From Pseudomonas sp. FP453 (GTDB taxonomy: Bacteria; Pseudomonadota; Gammaproteobacteria; Pseudomonadales; Pseudomonadaceae), in NCBI RefSeq assembly GCF_030687495.1, contig NZ_CP117435.1, positions 2,236,501 through 2,300,500 on the forward strand: 64,000 bases of DNA, given 5' to 3'. Position numbers and translations under genes: made by a program. The stretch's first letter is position 1, and the number at the start of each line of letters is the position of its first letter. This document shows, in pieces, positions 26,591-36,118 of the stretch. Below the pieces are notes generated by a model that saw nothing but the letters and a program-made list of their open reading frames with translations, was not told the origin of the DNA and searched no databases.

Positions 26591-26614
26591 TTGAGCCGGT
26601 TCACGGCAAAGCGT

Positions 26615-27564
26615 TTAAACGCGTGATGGCGTGCTTGCCTCGGGCGTATCGAGAGCGCCGGAATCGGGTTGTTGATACTGCACGACAAAATCCACAAAAG
26701 CGCGCAGGGCCGGGGCCATTTGCCGTTGGCTGGGGTAATACAAATAGAACCCCGGAAAGGTCGGCGTCCACTCTTTGAGAAGGTGGACCAGTTGGCCTGT
26801 CTCGATAAGGTCTGCCACTTGGTGCCTGAACAGGTACGCAATGCCCACACCGTCGAGTGCGACCTGCGTCAGCATTTCCGGCTCTGTCACCACCAATGGC
26901 CCCTGGGCAGCTATTTCGAGAAGCTCGCCATTGCGCTCAAACTCCCAGCGATACAGGCTTCCGTCCGTAGGCCATCGGGTATGTCAGGCATTGATGGTTC
27001 GCTAAGTCTCTAGGCGTGTGCGGGGTGCCATAGCGGGTGAGGTAGTCTGCAGAGGCAACGACCATCATTTCCAGGTGGCCGCCGAGACCATGGGAGACCA
27101 TATCGCGGTCCAGCTTTTTGCCGAGCCTGACTCCGGCGTCGAACCCTCCGGCGACAATGTCCACGAGACGTTCATCGGTGACGATATCGAAATGAATACC
27201 GGGGGTAAGCCTGCAGAAAGGGTCCGATCAGCGGCGCAAGGTAATGAGTGGCTGCAACGCGGGTAGTGTTGATGCGCAACAGCCCGCTAGGGCCTTCGCT
27301 GGACTCTTTTAGCCGGGCGACGGCCGAGTCCAGCGACGCCAGGGCAGGCAGAAGCTCAGCAAGGAGCCGTGCGCCTATTTCGGTTGGCGATACGCTGCGT
27401 GTCGTACGGTTGACCAGGCGAACACCCAGGCGTTCTTCCGCATTACGGATGGTCTGGCTCAGCGCGGAGGCGGACATCCCCAGGTGGGCTGCGGCGCGGA
27501 CAAAACTGCCTTGCTGAATAACCGCGGCGAATGCTTGGAGTTGGGAGTATTCGTTGCCGCGCAT
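26615..27564 (-). pseudogene. LysR-family regulator with two one-base frameshifts
   Basis: Three reading frames together spell one LTTR. The N-terminal HTH is in the first (YSQLQAFAAVIQQGSFVRAA, LSQTIRNAEERLGVRLVNR). It ends QAYPRYSFRYRHR where the family needs a PGIHFDIVTDERLVDIV-type run, restored by removing one base of the G5 at 27201-27205. The second part runs from DIVAGGFDAGVRLG to CLTYP, where removing one base of the GGG at 26977-26979 restores RWPTDGSLYRWEF. The third part ends SQRQMAPALRAFVDFVV. Corrected length is 315 residues, normal for an LTTR. It is divergent from an SDR gene that it would be expected to regulate. Confidence 0.87.
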
Positions 27565-27676
27565 TGTGTCCACTTCCTTAATGGGTCATGCGGATATTAG
27601 CGCATTATCAAATGGATCCAATTACGCAATACTGCCCCCGCATTGAGATTTTCATGTCGGCAATGGAGCAAGACCT

Positions 27677-28417
27677 ATGGGCAGATTCTCAGGTAAACGG
27701 ATCTTGATTACCGGTGGTACGAGTGGCATGGGGCTGGCAGGCGCCAAGCGTATTGCGGACGAGGGCGGTCGGGTCGCTGTCACCGGCTATAGCCGGGAAC
27801 ACCTTGAAGAAGCTGCGGATATTCTGCCTTCCAGTGCATGGGTATTTAAAAACGATGCATCGGATCCATCGGCCATTGCGCAGTTGGTGGACGTCGTTAA
27901 AGAAATGGGCGGTCTGGATGGCTTATGGCTGAATGCCGGTTACGCGCAAGTGGGCGCCATTGAAGACACAGAGGCGGCGTTTTTTGATCGCATGATGAAT
28001 GCCAATGCGCGAGGGCCTTTGCTACAGATCGCAAAATTGAAGGACCTGTTGTCTCCCCACGCATCGGTTGTCTTGACCTCCTCGACCTCCGCCTACGAGT
28101 CGGCCCCAATGGCCAGTGTCTATGCCGCGACCAAAGGCGCGATGATTTCAATGGCCAGGTGTTGTGCGGCGGCATTGGGCGAGCGGGGGATCCGTGTGAA
28201 CGTATTGGTTCCCGGGCCGATTGATACCAACTTCCGAAACTTCATGGCCAATGAAGTGCGGCAGCAGTTCGAGGATGGGCTGGTCAATCAATTACCCCTT
28301 CGACGTGTCGGCACTGCGGCCGAGGCTGCGGCAGTTGCGTTGTTTTTGCTGTCCGATGATGCGTCATACGTGACTGGCAGCCAATATGCGGTGGACGGTG
28401 GGTTGACCATGCGTTGA
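27677..28417 (+). CDS. SDR-family oxidoreductase
   Basis: A classical SDR of 246 residues. It has ILITGGTSGMGLAGAKRI at 9-26, NDAS at the adenine site, LNAGYAQ, the catalytic Ser in TSSTSAYESAP and YAATKGAMISMARCCA, then the typical VPGPIDT and a C-terminal YAVDGGLTMR. ATG 27677 has TGGAGC upstream. The gene is divergent from the broken LysR regulator with a 112-base gap, a common pairing for LysR-controlled SDR genes. It nearly touches the convergent ABC gene (5 bases). Substrate unknown. Confidence 0.92.
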   Translation: MGRFSGKRILITGGTSGMGLAGAKRIADEGGRVAVTGYSREHLEEAADILPSSAWVFKNDASDPSAIAQLVDVVKEMGGLDGLWLNAGYAQVGAIEDTEAAFFDRMMNANARGPLLQIAKLKDLLSPHASVVLTSSTSAYESAPMASVYAATKGAMISMARCCAAALGERGIRVNVLVPGPIDTNFRNFMANEVRQQFEDGLVNQLPLRRVGTAAEAAAVALFLLSDDASYVTGSQYAVDGGLTMR

Positions 28418-28422
28418 GCTGT

Positions 28423-30177
28423 TTACCCACGGTCGGCGCCTTGCGCCGCTCGCTCCAGCCGCCATCCCCCCGCTCGCTGACGCTCCTTCCAGAACCCCGC
28501 ATACCGTCCGTTCTGCCCCAGCAACTGCGCATGAGTGCCGCACTCCACCAGCCCCCCTTCATCCAGCACCAGAATCTGGTCGGCCGCCATGATGGTCGGC
28601 AGGCGATGGGCAATCACCAGCACCGTGGCGCGGTGCATCAGCGTGCGGATTGCAGCTTGCACGTAAGCGTCTTTCTGCGGGTCGAGCGCCGCAGTGGCTT
28701 CGTCCAGCAACAGGATCGGCGCGCGTTTGAGCAGGGCCCTGGCGAGGGACACGCGCTGGCGTTCGCCGCCGGAGAGGCTGGCGCCGCCTTCGCCCACGGG
28801 GGTGTGCCAGCCTTGGGGCAGGCGCGCGATGATTTCATCGACCCCGGCCAGGCGCGCCGCTTCGGCCACCTGCTGCGCACTGGCATCGGGGCTGCCCACG
28901 CGGATGTTGGCTTCCAGGCTGTCGTCGAACAGGTACACGTCCTGCATCACCAGGGACAACTGCGCCATCAGCTGCGAGTTGGTGAGTGCGCGGACATCGA
29001 CGCCACCCACCTTGACCTGGCCCTCGCTGGCATCGAAGAAGCGCATCAGCAGGCGGGTGATGGTGGTTTTACCCGAACCCGAGGCGCCGACGATGGCGGT
29101 CATGGAATGGGCCGGGACGTTGAAACTCAGGTCCTTGAGCACCGTGGAGCCACTGGGATAGGCAAAGCTCACGCGTTCAAACGCGAGGCTGCCGGGCGCC
29201 GTCAGGGGCTGGCTGCTTGCCGGTTCCGGCAGGCCGGGTTCGCGCAGGATACTCACCAGTTGATCGAGGTCGTTGCCGGCCATGCGCAACAGGCCACTGC
29301 GCGCGGCAGCTTCGGCCAGCGGGCCGACGAAGCGGGCGGCGAGGGCCAGCAGTGCGACCAGTTGGATGGCGTCGATTGCACCGGTTGCCGCCAGGGCGAT
29401 GCCGACGCCCACCAGCAGGGCGAAGGCCAATTGCACGGTCAGGCCACCGGCGAGCAACTTGGGAAAGGTCTGCGCCAGCATCGAACCGGCCGCGTGTTTC
29501 TGCGCCAGGTTAGCCGCGTGCAACGGTGCATAGCCGTCCCGCGCCTGGCCAAAGGCGCGCAGCACCGGCTGGTAGCGGGCGAACTCGACCACGCGGTTGC
29601 CGGCCAGGGTCGCGGCGGCTTCGACGCGCTGGTCATTGGCCGCAATGGCGTTAGCCGACCCGTGATGGGTGGCGTAGATCAGCGGCGCACAGAGCACGGC
29701 GGTCAGTCCCAGGCGCCAGTCGAACACAAACAGCGTGAGGGCCACCGTGGCCGGCACCACCACCCCGCACACCACCGGCCCCAGGTAATGGGCAAACAGA
29801 CCGGTGATCATCAACGTGCCGCTGGTGGCGCTGCGCGACAGGCGTCCGACCTTTTCCGCGTTGAACCAGCCCAGGGGCAGGCGCATCAGGTGTTGGCCAA
29901 GGCGCTCATGCAGGGTCGTCAGCACCAGCAGCGCCAGGGCAAAACCGCGCATTGCCTGCTGGTAGTGGGCGATGCACGTCAGCACCACCATGGCCGCCAG
30001 GGCACACAACCAGGCGAGTGCCGCCGGCAAGTCGCCGGCGAACAGCGCGTGCAGGATCGGCACCAGCAACGCGACCGCCAGGCCTTGCAGCACGGCACTG
30101 GCCACCAGCCAGGCGAGGTAACGGTAGAGGCGCGCGGCATGGGCCGGGCCCAACAGGGTGAGCAGGCTGCGGATCAC
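28423..30177 (-). CDS. ABC transporter, fused membrane and ATPase domains (siderophore type, YbtQ/IrtB-like)
   Basis: A 584-residue ABC half-transporter with six helices in residues 1-300 and an ATPase after 340. It has Walker A GASGSGKTT, signature LSGGERQR, Walker B ILLLDEATAALDPQ and switch IAHR. GTG 30177 was chosen because it overlaps the stop of the upstream ABC gene (GTGA), so the two are coupled and should form a heterodimer. Exporter-fold heterodimers of this kind (YbtPQ, IrtAB, PchHI) are known to import ferric siderophores. The TonB receptors and PchR-like regulator in the same island support that role; a lipid or peptide exporter is the alternative. Confidence 0.85.
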   Translation of the reverse strand: MIRSLLTLLGPAHAARLYRYLAWLVASAVLQGLAVALLVPILHALFAGDLPAALAWLCALAAMVVLTCIAHYQQAMRGFALALLVLTTLHERLGQHLMRLPLGWFNAEKVGRLSRSATSGTLMITGLFAHYLGPVVCGVVVPATVALTLFVFDWRLGLTAVLCAPLIYATHHGSANAIAANDQRVEAAATLAGNRVVEFARYQPVLRAFGQARDGYAPLHAANLAQKHAAGSMLAQTFPKLLAGGLTVQLAFALLVGVGIALAATGAIDAIQLVALLALAARFVGPLAEAAARSGLLRMAGNDLDQLVSILREPGLPEPASSQPLTAPGSLAFERVSFAYPSGSTVLKDLSFNVPAHSMTAIVGASGSGKTTITRLLMRFFDASEGQVKVGGVDVRALTNSQLMAQLSLVMQDVYLFDDSLEANIRVGSPDASAQQVAEAARLAGVDEIIARLPQGWHTPVGEGGASLSGGERQRVSLARALLKRAPILLLDEATAALDPQKDAYVQAAIRTLMHRATVLVIAHRLPTIMAADQILVLDEGGLVECGTHAQLLGQNGRYAGFWKERQRAGGWRLERAAQGADRG

Positions 30178-31901
30178 AAGGACATCTCCAGGTCGGGGGT
30201 GGTGGCGCGCCACATGCGGGCGTAGGCGCCATCGGCGTGCAGCAGGTCAGGGTGACGGCCGCACTCCACCACGCGGCCGTGATCGAGGACGACGATTTGA
30301 TCGACCCCGCGGATGCTGGCCAGGCGATGGGCGATCACCAGCACCGTGCGCCCTCTGGCCAGCGCCGACAGGGCGTCCTGGATCAGCGCTTCGGAGGCTG
30401 GATCGGCGTGGGAGGTGGCTTCATCGAGGATCAGCACCGGCGTATCGGCCAGCAGCGTGCGGGCGATGGACAGTCGCTGGGCTTCGCCGCCGGAGAATAT
30501 CGCGTCCTCGCCAATCACCGACTGGTAGCCACGGGGCAGCGCCTCGATACGCGTGTGGATCTGCGCCGTACGCGCGGCCGCCTGCACGTCCTCGTCACTG
30601 GCCTCTGGCCGGCCCAGGCGCAGGTTTTCAGCCACACTGCCGTGCACCAGTTGTGCGTCTTGCAGCACAAAGCCGACGTGCCGGTACAGTTGGTGCGGGT
30701 CGATCTGGCGCACATCGGCACCCCCGACCAATACCCGCCCAGCGTTGACGTCGTGAAAGCGCGGCACCAACTTGGCCAGGGTCGACTTGCCTGCGCCCGA
30801 TGCCCCCACCAGCGCGGTGACCGTGCCCGCCGGGCAATGCAGCGTGATGCCGTCGAGGATCAGGTGGGCGGGGTCATAGCCAAACTGCACGTTGTCGAAG
30901 GTAATGGCACTGCCTTCGGGCGATTGGCAGGCGGTCGGGCTGGGCAGTTCGTCGATGTTCAGCAGGGCTTCGATGCGTGCCGCAGCCGCCAGGGCGGTGC
31001 GTTGCGCGGTCAGGCTCTGGTTGATCACCAACAACGATTGCGGGATCACCACCGCCACCAGGGTTTCGGCGAACAACTCCAGCGGCGTGACCCAGCCCCG
31101 CGCCAACAGCAGGCTGCCCACGCCCAGGCTGGCCAGCAGAATCAGCGGCACGCTCAGGGCCATCGACGACAACGCTTCAAGGCGCAACAACGGACGCACC
31201 CAACCCGCGTACTGCTGGCTGAACTGGTTGACCGCCTGCTGATAGCTGCGATGGGCCTGGCCGCTGCGCCCGAAGGCCTTGACCACCGCAATCCCGTGGA
31301 CGAACTCGACAATCGCCGCGCTGACCCGGGTCATGCTCTGGTCCAGCAGCTGCATCTTGCTGCCGAAGCCGCGCATCATCAGGGCGTAGGCCAGCGCATA
31401 GACCGGCAGGGTCAGCACCGCCAGCACCACCAGGTAGCCGTTCAGGCTGGCCAGCCATACCAGCCCGGCGAGGGGCGTGACGACGGCGGCGGTGAGTTCC
31501 ACGGCGTGATGGGCGACGAGGTGGTGCAGGTCTTCGAGGTCATCCTGCACCACTTTGCGCACCGCGCCGGACGTGGTGTCGCTGTACCAGCCAAGGGGCA
31601 CGCGCCCGAGTTTGCGCACCATCGCGTCACGCAAGCCGGCTTGCAGGCGGTGATCGGCCACGTGGGTAAGCCACAGCGCCACGCCGTTGGCCATCCAGCC
31701 CAGGCTCAGGGCGATCACCACCAGCGCCGCCCACGACCACAAGGTGTGACGCGCGGCGTCGCTGGCCAGGAGCAGCCGGGCCAATTCGGTCAGGCCGATG
31801 GAGGGCACCAGGTTGACCAGCGCGCCAATCGCGGCAAACAGCACACCCAGGCGAATCAGTGGGTTGACCGGGCGTTTCAAGGTGTCCAGGGCAGTTGTCA
31901 T
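30174..31901 (-). CDS. ABC transporter, fused membrane and ATPase domains (siderophore type, YbtP/IrtA-like)
   Basis: The 575-residue partner of the next gene. Six helices fill residues 15-300, with LGRVPLGWYSDTTSGAVRKV in the coupling region. The ATPase has Walker A GASGAGKST, signature FSGGEAQR (Phe in place of the common Leu), Walker B VLILDEATSHADP and switch IAHR. It is the first gene of this two-gene minus operon and is divergent from the ABC-2 system at 32135 with a 233-base gap. Lack of any cognate solute-binding protein fits the exporter-fold importer class. Confidence 0.85.
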   Translation of the reverse strand: MTTALDTLKRPVNPLIRLGVLFAAIGALVNLVPSIGLTELARLLLASDAARHTLWSWAALVVIALSLGWMANGVALWLTHVADHRLQAGLRDAMVRKLGRVPLGWYSDTTSGAVRKVVQDDLEDLHHLVAHHAVELTAAVVTPLAGLVWLASLNGYLVVLAVLTLPVYALAYALMMRGFGSKMQLLDQSMTRVSAAIVEFVHGIAVVKAFGRSGQAHRSYQQAVNQFSQQYAGWVRPLLRLEALSSMALSVPLILLASLGVGSLLLARGWVTPLELFAETLVAVVIPQSLLVINQSLTAQRTALAAAARIEALLNIDELPSPTACQSPEGSAITFDNVQFGYDPAHLILDGITLHCPAGTVTALVGASGAGKSTLAKLVPRFHDVNAGRVLVGGADVRQIDPHQLYRHVGFVLQDAQLVHGSVAENLRLGRPEASDEDVQAAARTAQIHTRIEALPRGYQSVIGEDAIFSGGEAQRLSIARTLLADTPVLILDEATSHADPASEALIQDALSALARGRTVLVIAHRLASIRGVDQIVVLDHGRVVECGRHPDLLHADGAYARMWRATTPDLEMSL

Positions 31902-32134
31902 CGGTGTTCCGTAGGTCTTCTGCGGGGCAAACGATGCTAGTCACTCCAGATTTGACGGCTACCCGCATCGAGTCCAATTCGCCCCGCATTCGACATCCCG
32001 ACCCCACCAGCGGCGCGATACGGTTGGAAAATGACTTGAATCGGGTAGAGGCCCACCGGTGGCCCTGGCTACCGTTCCAGGCTGCCTGTTTCGTGGGCAG
32101 GTATTTCCCCCAACCGGTGTCCTTGGAGTGGCAG

Positions 32135-33021
32135 ATGTCAGTCGATTCAGGTTTGCAAGTGCGCGGTCTGCGCAAGCGCTACAACAACGGCGGTCGAAGC
32201 GCTGCGCGGCGTGGACCTGAGCGTGGGCCCCGGCATGTACGGCTTGCTGGGGCCCAATGGCGCCGGCAAAAGCAGCCTGATGCGCACCTTGGCCACGCTG
32301 CAACCCGCCGACGCCGGCAGTATTCATCTGGATGGCGTGGACGTGCTGGCTGACGCCGATCACCTGCGCCAGCGCCTCGGTTATCTGCCGCAGCAACTGG
32401 GCGCTTATCCCGGCGTGAGTGCGCGTGACCTGCTCGACCGCTTCGCCTGGCTCAAGGGGCGCACCGATGCCCGGCAACGCCGCGAGGAAATCGAAGGCCT
32501 GCTGGGCAAGGTCAACCTGCAAGACGCCGCGCACCGTGCGTTGGCCACGTATTCGGGCGGCATGCTGCGCCGCTTTGGCATTGCCATGGCACTGGTGGGC
32601 GCGCCGCGCTTGTTGATTGTCGATGAGCCCACGGGCGGGCCTCGACCCGGCGGAACGCAACCGTTTCCACCGGGTGCTGGCGGACGTCGCCGCCGAGTCG
32701 GTTGTGCTGCTGTCGACCCATATCGTCGAAGACGTCGAAAACCTGTGCAGTCGCCTGGCCGTCCTGGCGGCTGGGCGGATCATCGTCGAAGGCCGCCCGG
32801 CGGACCTGCTGGCGGCCGAGCAGGGGCGCCTGTGGCAAGCGCCGTTTGGCCGTGGCGAACCCTTGCCGGCCGCGTTGCATGTGGCGGCCAGCCCGCAAGG
32901 CAGTCGGGTGATCGTGCACGGCGAACGGCCCCTTGATCCGCGTTTTACGCCCCACGCACCGCGCCTGGAAGATATCTATTACCTGGCCTTGGCCCAGGCC
33001 GGCGAGGCGCCCGACGCATGA
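32135..33021 (+). pseudogene. ABC-2-type transporter ATPase with two one-base frameshifts
   Basis: Three frames together encode one ATPase of the ABC-2 (DrrA/CcmA) kind. The start MSVDSGLQVRGLRKRYNN follows TTGGAG. One extra base near 32189-32193 moves the reading to VEALRGVDLSVGPG, then Walker A GPNGAGKSS, YSGGMLRR as signature and Walker B LLIVDEPTG. An extra G in 32637-32639 moves it again to GLDPAERNRFHRVL, then LSTHIVEDVENLC. With both bases removed the protein has 294 residues, a normal length. Its stop overlaps the permease start at 33018 (ATGA). Confidence 0.88.
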
Positions 33022-36000
33022 ACCACTTTGCCCTGATGCGCCGCGAAGCCTGGGTGGAACTGCGTGCCGGGCTGCGCAGCGGGATTCCCGTGCTGGTGTT
33101 CCTCGGCCTGGCCGGCTACTTGCTGATGTCCCTGACCAACGCCGACTACGTGCAGAAAATGGGCGCCAGCGATATCCCGCGCAACGCCCCGAGCCTGATC
33201 TACCTGATGTCCTGCGGTTGCATGTTCTTCCTGTTTTTTGCCTGGGCCTGGGTGTTTGCCCAGCCAGCCCTGCGCGACCGCAAGGCGCAGTTGGAAGAGG
33301 TGCTGCTGGCCTTGCCGGTGTCGCTGCCGGCGCTGTTGTGGGGGCGCTTTATCGGCGCGGCAATGGTCGCCGGGTTGCTCGCCAGCGCCCTGGTGGTGGG
33401 CTTCTTACTCAGCCCGATCCTTGCTTGGCTAGGCTGGGTGCCAGCGGCGAGCATCGGCGCGCCCGCGTGGTCGGCGCTGGGGTTCGCCTGGGTGGCCTTG
33501 TTGTTGCCGGTAAGCACCGGCATCGGCGCGCTGTATTACCTGCTGGCGTTGCGCAGTCGCGGGTTGGCGGCGCCGTTTGCGTTGGCCACGGTACTGATGC
33601 TGTTGTGGATGTTTGCGGTGGTGGTGCTCAAGGGCGGGCAGATCAACCCGTTGCTGGCGGCCAGCCTGGATCCGTCGTTGTTTACCTTTGCCCAGGCCCA
33701 AGTGGAAACCTGGACGGCGGCGCAGAAATCCGAGGCCCTGCTGGCCCTGACCCCAGGCTTCTGGCTCAACCGCAGCCTGTGGTGTGCGCTGCCCTTGGTG
33801 CTGTTGGCCTGGGTCTTGGCGCGCACCACGCGTGAGGGCCTGATGGGGCGTCGTTCCGGCGCTGTACTGGCAGAGCCGCCGATGCGCTTGGCCGAGGGTA
33901 CCGCGGTGCTCGGCCCCGTGCTGCGCAGCCATTGGCTTCGGGCGTTGTGGTACGAAGCCCGTTGGCAGTCACGCCAAATTTTCGCCCGCAAGGTGTGGTG
34001 GCTGGCCCTGGCGCTGCTGATGGTGATGGGCATGCTCAGCGGCTTTGTCCATGGGGTGTGGCACGCCCGTGGGCCGATGGTGCCGAGGGCGGACTTGAGC
34101 TTGCCGTTGCTGTCCAGCGCGCTGTTCCTGGTGCTCGCGTTTGTATTGGCGGCGCTGGTGGGGTTGGTGTGCCGACGCGATGACGTCGAAGGCCTGGGCG
34201 CGATGCTGCACGCCACGCCGGCCCCGGCGTGGGTGCGCCTTTTTGGACGGGTGCTGTGTGTGGCGGTGGCGACGGTGCTGTTGGCACTGGTGCCGGGTGC
34301 CGCCAGCCTGTTGATCACTGCGCTGGTTGCACCGCAAAGCCTGGCCCCGGGGTTTGTGCTGACCTATCAACTGCTGGTATTCGCACCACCGTTGCTGGAA
34401 TTGGCACTGCTGACGCTGCTGGTACACACGCTGATCCGCCGCACCGGCCTGGCTTACGCGACGTCGATGCTGCTGACGTTTTTCCTGGTGCTCAATCACG
34501 AGCTTGGGCTGGTGAGTTACCCGCCCTATGAAATGGCGATCCCGGCCCATGTGGCGTTGTCGGCGTTGACCGGCTGGGCGCCGTGGTGGCTGTATCTGGC
34601 GACGCTGGCGGGCTGGAAGCTGGCGGGGTGTGCGGTGATGGTCGCACTGGCGGCCTTGCTCGCGCCCCGTGGAGTCGGACGTTTACCCGCGTCGCTGCTG
34701 GCGCTGGGTGTGCTGGGCATGCTCGGCACCGGCGTGTTGTTGCATCGCCACCTGGTGGAGCAGGGCGATTACCGCTCCAGCGCTGACGAGCTGGCCGAAC
34801 GTGCTGCCTGGGAACAGCGTTGGCTGGCCGATGCAGGCGCATGGCAGGTCGCCGGTGGACAGGTGCAGGTGCAGATCGACAGCGGGCGTCGGCAGGTGCA
34901 AGGGCAGTGGCGCCTGGACCGGGTGATGGCTGCCAACGGCCATCTGGACGCCGAACTGCCGCCGGGTTTACACGTGACCGGCGCCAGCGTCATGGGTCAA
35001 GCGGTCGCCGTCGAGCAGGCCAGCGACCACCTGCGCATCCCCTTGGGGTCGTGTGCGGCGGCCGGGTGCAGCGTGACGTTGCACTGGACCGTCAGCGCCA
35101 GCGGTTGGCCCGCCGACGGTGACGGCCTGTGGCTGACGCCCCAGGCCACATGGCTGGAAGCGCGCCGGGTGCTGCCGCGCCTGGGCCTGGACCCGGAGCG
35201 CGCCTTGCGTGCCCCCGCGCAACGCATTGCCGCCGGGTTGCCCGCGCTGATGCCGGTGTTACCGATGGGCGCGGCCGTGGCGGCGCAAGCCGTGGCCCCG
35301 GCCGGGGATTGGCAATGGACGATCAGCCTGGATGGGCAGCCGTTCAGCGGCCACAGCCAACATCCCCTGGACTTCGCTTACCGCCCGACGCCACTGGCCT
35401 CGGTCCAAAACCTCGACGGCGTGCAGGTGCTGGCCGATGCCAGCCGCCAGCACACCGCCCGCGAAGTGCGCGACGACCTCACGGCGATGACCGCGTGCGT
35501 GGCCCGGCGCCTGGGCGCAAGCCCGACCGTCAGCGAACTGAGCCAGTGGCCCAGCGGCATGGGCGCCAGTCGCCTGAGCAACGCGCACCTGCTGCTGGCG
35601 CAGACACCTCACTGGGACGTGGCGGCCAGCGGCGTCGGGCGCTGGGCGCGGCGCGCGCAGATCGCCGAACTGCTGGCGCGCCAGCAGCTGATCAGTGCCA
35701 GCGACCTGCGCGAACAACCGGGGCATGTGTGGCTCAGCCAGGGCGTGGCCGGGGCCTTGGGCTTGCTCTGTGTGGGCGAGGTGGACGGTCCACAGGCCCG
35801 CGCTGCCTTGATCACGCTGATGGCCGATGACCTGACCCGCGCATTGGGCAGCGACGGCGAGCCCGTCGGCACCCTGGCCAGCGCCCGTGCGCAGGGCTGG
35901 GCCGCGTTCTATGCACCGCTGGCCAGCCTCGACTGGGTCGCCAGCCAAAGCCCCGAACAACTGCTGGCAATGACTGCCGCCGTGCGCACTGGCCAGGGAT

Positions 36001-36086
36001 GGCCCGTTTCGATCCAGGGCCTGCTCGGCGCGCCCTCGGAAGCCGTGGTGACCCAGGCGCGTGAGCGCTGGGGAACACCGGAATGA
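33018..36086 (+). CDS. ABC-2 permease fused to an inactive M1-peptidase-like domain
   Basis: A 1022-residue membrane protein. Residues 1-580 hold about twelve helices in two ABC-2 halves (LALPVSLPALLWGRFIGAAM; LHATPAPAWVRLFGRVLCV). From about 600 it is a soluble domain that resembles the M1 aminopeptidase fused to some bacterial permeases. The zinc site is lost: the HExxH place reads AELLA (883-887) and the third ligand in WLSEG reads WLSQG (Q908). So it is probably a binding or sensor domain, not a peptidase. It is coupled to the ATPase by ATGA and to the TonB gene downstream. Substrate unknown; the receptor suggests a link to siderophore traffic. Confidence 0.8.
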   Translation: MNHFALMRREAWVELRAGLRSGIPVLVFLGLAGYLLMSLTNADYVQKMGASDIPRNAPSLIYLMSCGCMFFLFFAWAWVFAQPALRDRKAQLEEVLLALPVSLPALLWGRFIGAAMVAGLLASALVVGFLLSPILAWLGWVPAASIGAPAWSALGFAWVALLLPVSTGIGALYYLLALRSRGLAAPFALATVLMLLWMFAVVVLKGGQINPLLAASLDPSLFTFAQAQVETWTAAQKSEALLALTPGFWLNRSLWCALPLVLLAWVLARTTREGLMGRRSGAVLAEPPMRLAEGTAVLGPVLRSHWLRALWYEARWQSRQIFARKVWWLALALLMVMGMLSGFVHGVWHARGPMVPRADLSLPLLSSALFLVLAFVLAALVGLVCRRDDVEGLGAMLHATPAPAWVRLFGRVLCVAVATVLLALVPGAASLLITALVAPQSLAPGFVLTYQLLVFAPPLLELALLTLLVHTLIRRTGLAYATSMLLTFFLVLNHELGLVSYPPYEMAIPAHVALSALTGWAPWWLYLATLAGWKLAGCAVMVALAALLAPRGVGRLPASLLALGVLGMLGTGVLLHRHLVEQGDYRSSADELAERAAWEQRWLADAGAWQVAGGQVQVQIDSGRRQVQGQWRLDRVMAANGHLDAELPPGLHVTGASVMGQAVAVEQASDHLRIPLGSCAAAGCSVTLHWTVSASGWPADGDGLWLTPQATWLEARRVLPRLGLDPERALRAPAQRIAAGLPALMPVLPMGAAVAAQAVAPAGDWQWTISLDGQPFSGHSQHPLDFAYRPTPLASVQNLDGVQVLADASRQHTAREVRDDLTAMTACVARRLGASPTVSELSQWPSGMGASRLSNAHLLLAQTPHWDVAASGVGRWARRAQIAELLARQQLISASDLREQPGHVWLSQGVAGALGLLCVGEVDGPQARAALITLMADDLTRALGSDGEPVGTLASARAQGWAAFYAPLASLDWVASQSPEQLLAMTAAVRTGQGWPVSIQGLLGAPSEAVVTQARERWGTPE

Positions 36087-36118
36087 ATGTCCTGAAACCC
36101 TTATCCCTGGAGTTCTAC

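Noticed and set aside
26359..26614. Minus-strand extension of the HAD gene frame
   Set aside because: It translates the palindromic repeats and gives no family-like sequence; ATG 26358 sits directly before the HAD motif I.
28414..31940. Two plus-strand ORFs of about 600 and 567 codons
   Set aside because: They lie antisense to the two ABC transporter genes, which carry all ATPase motifs; the plus-strand products are low-complexity Gln, His and Arg.
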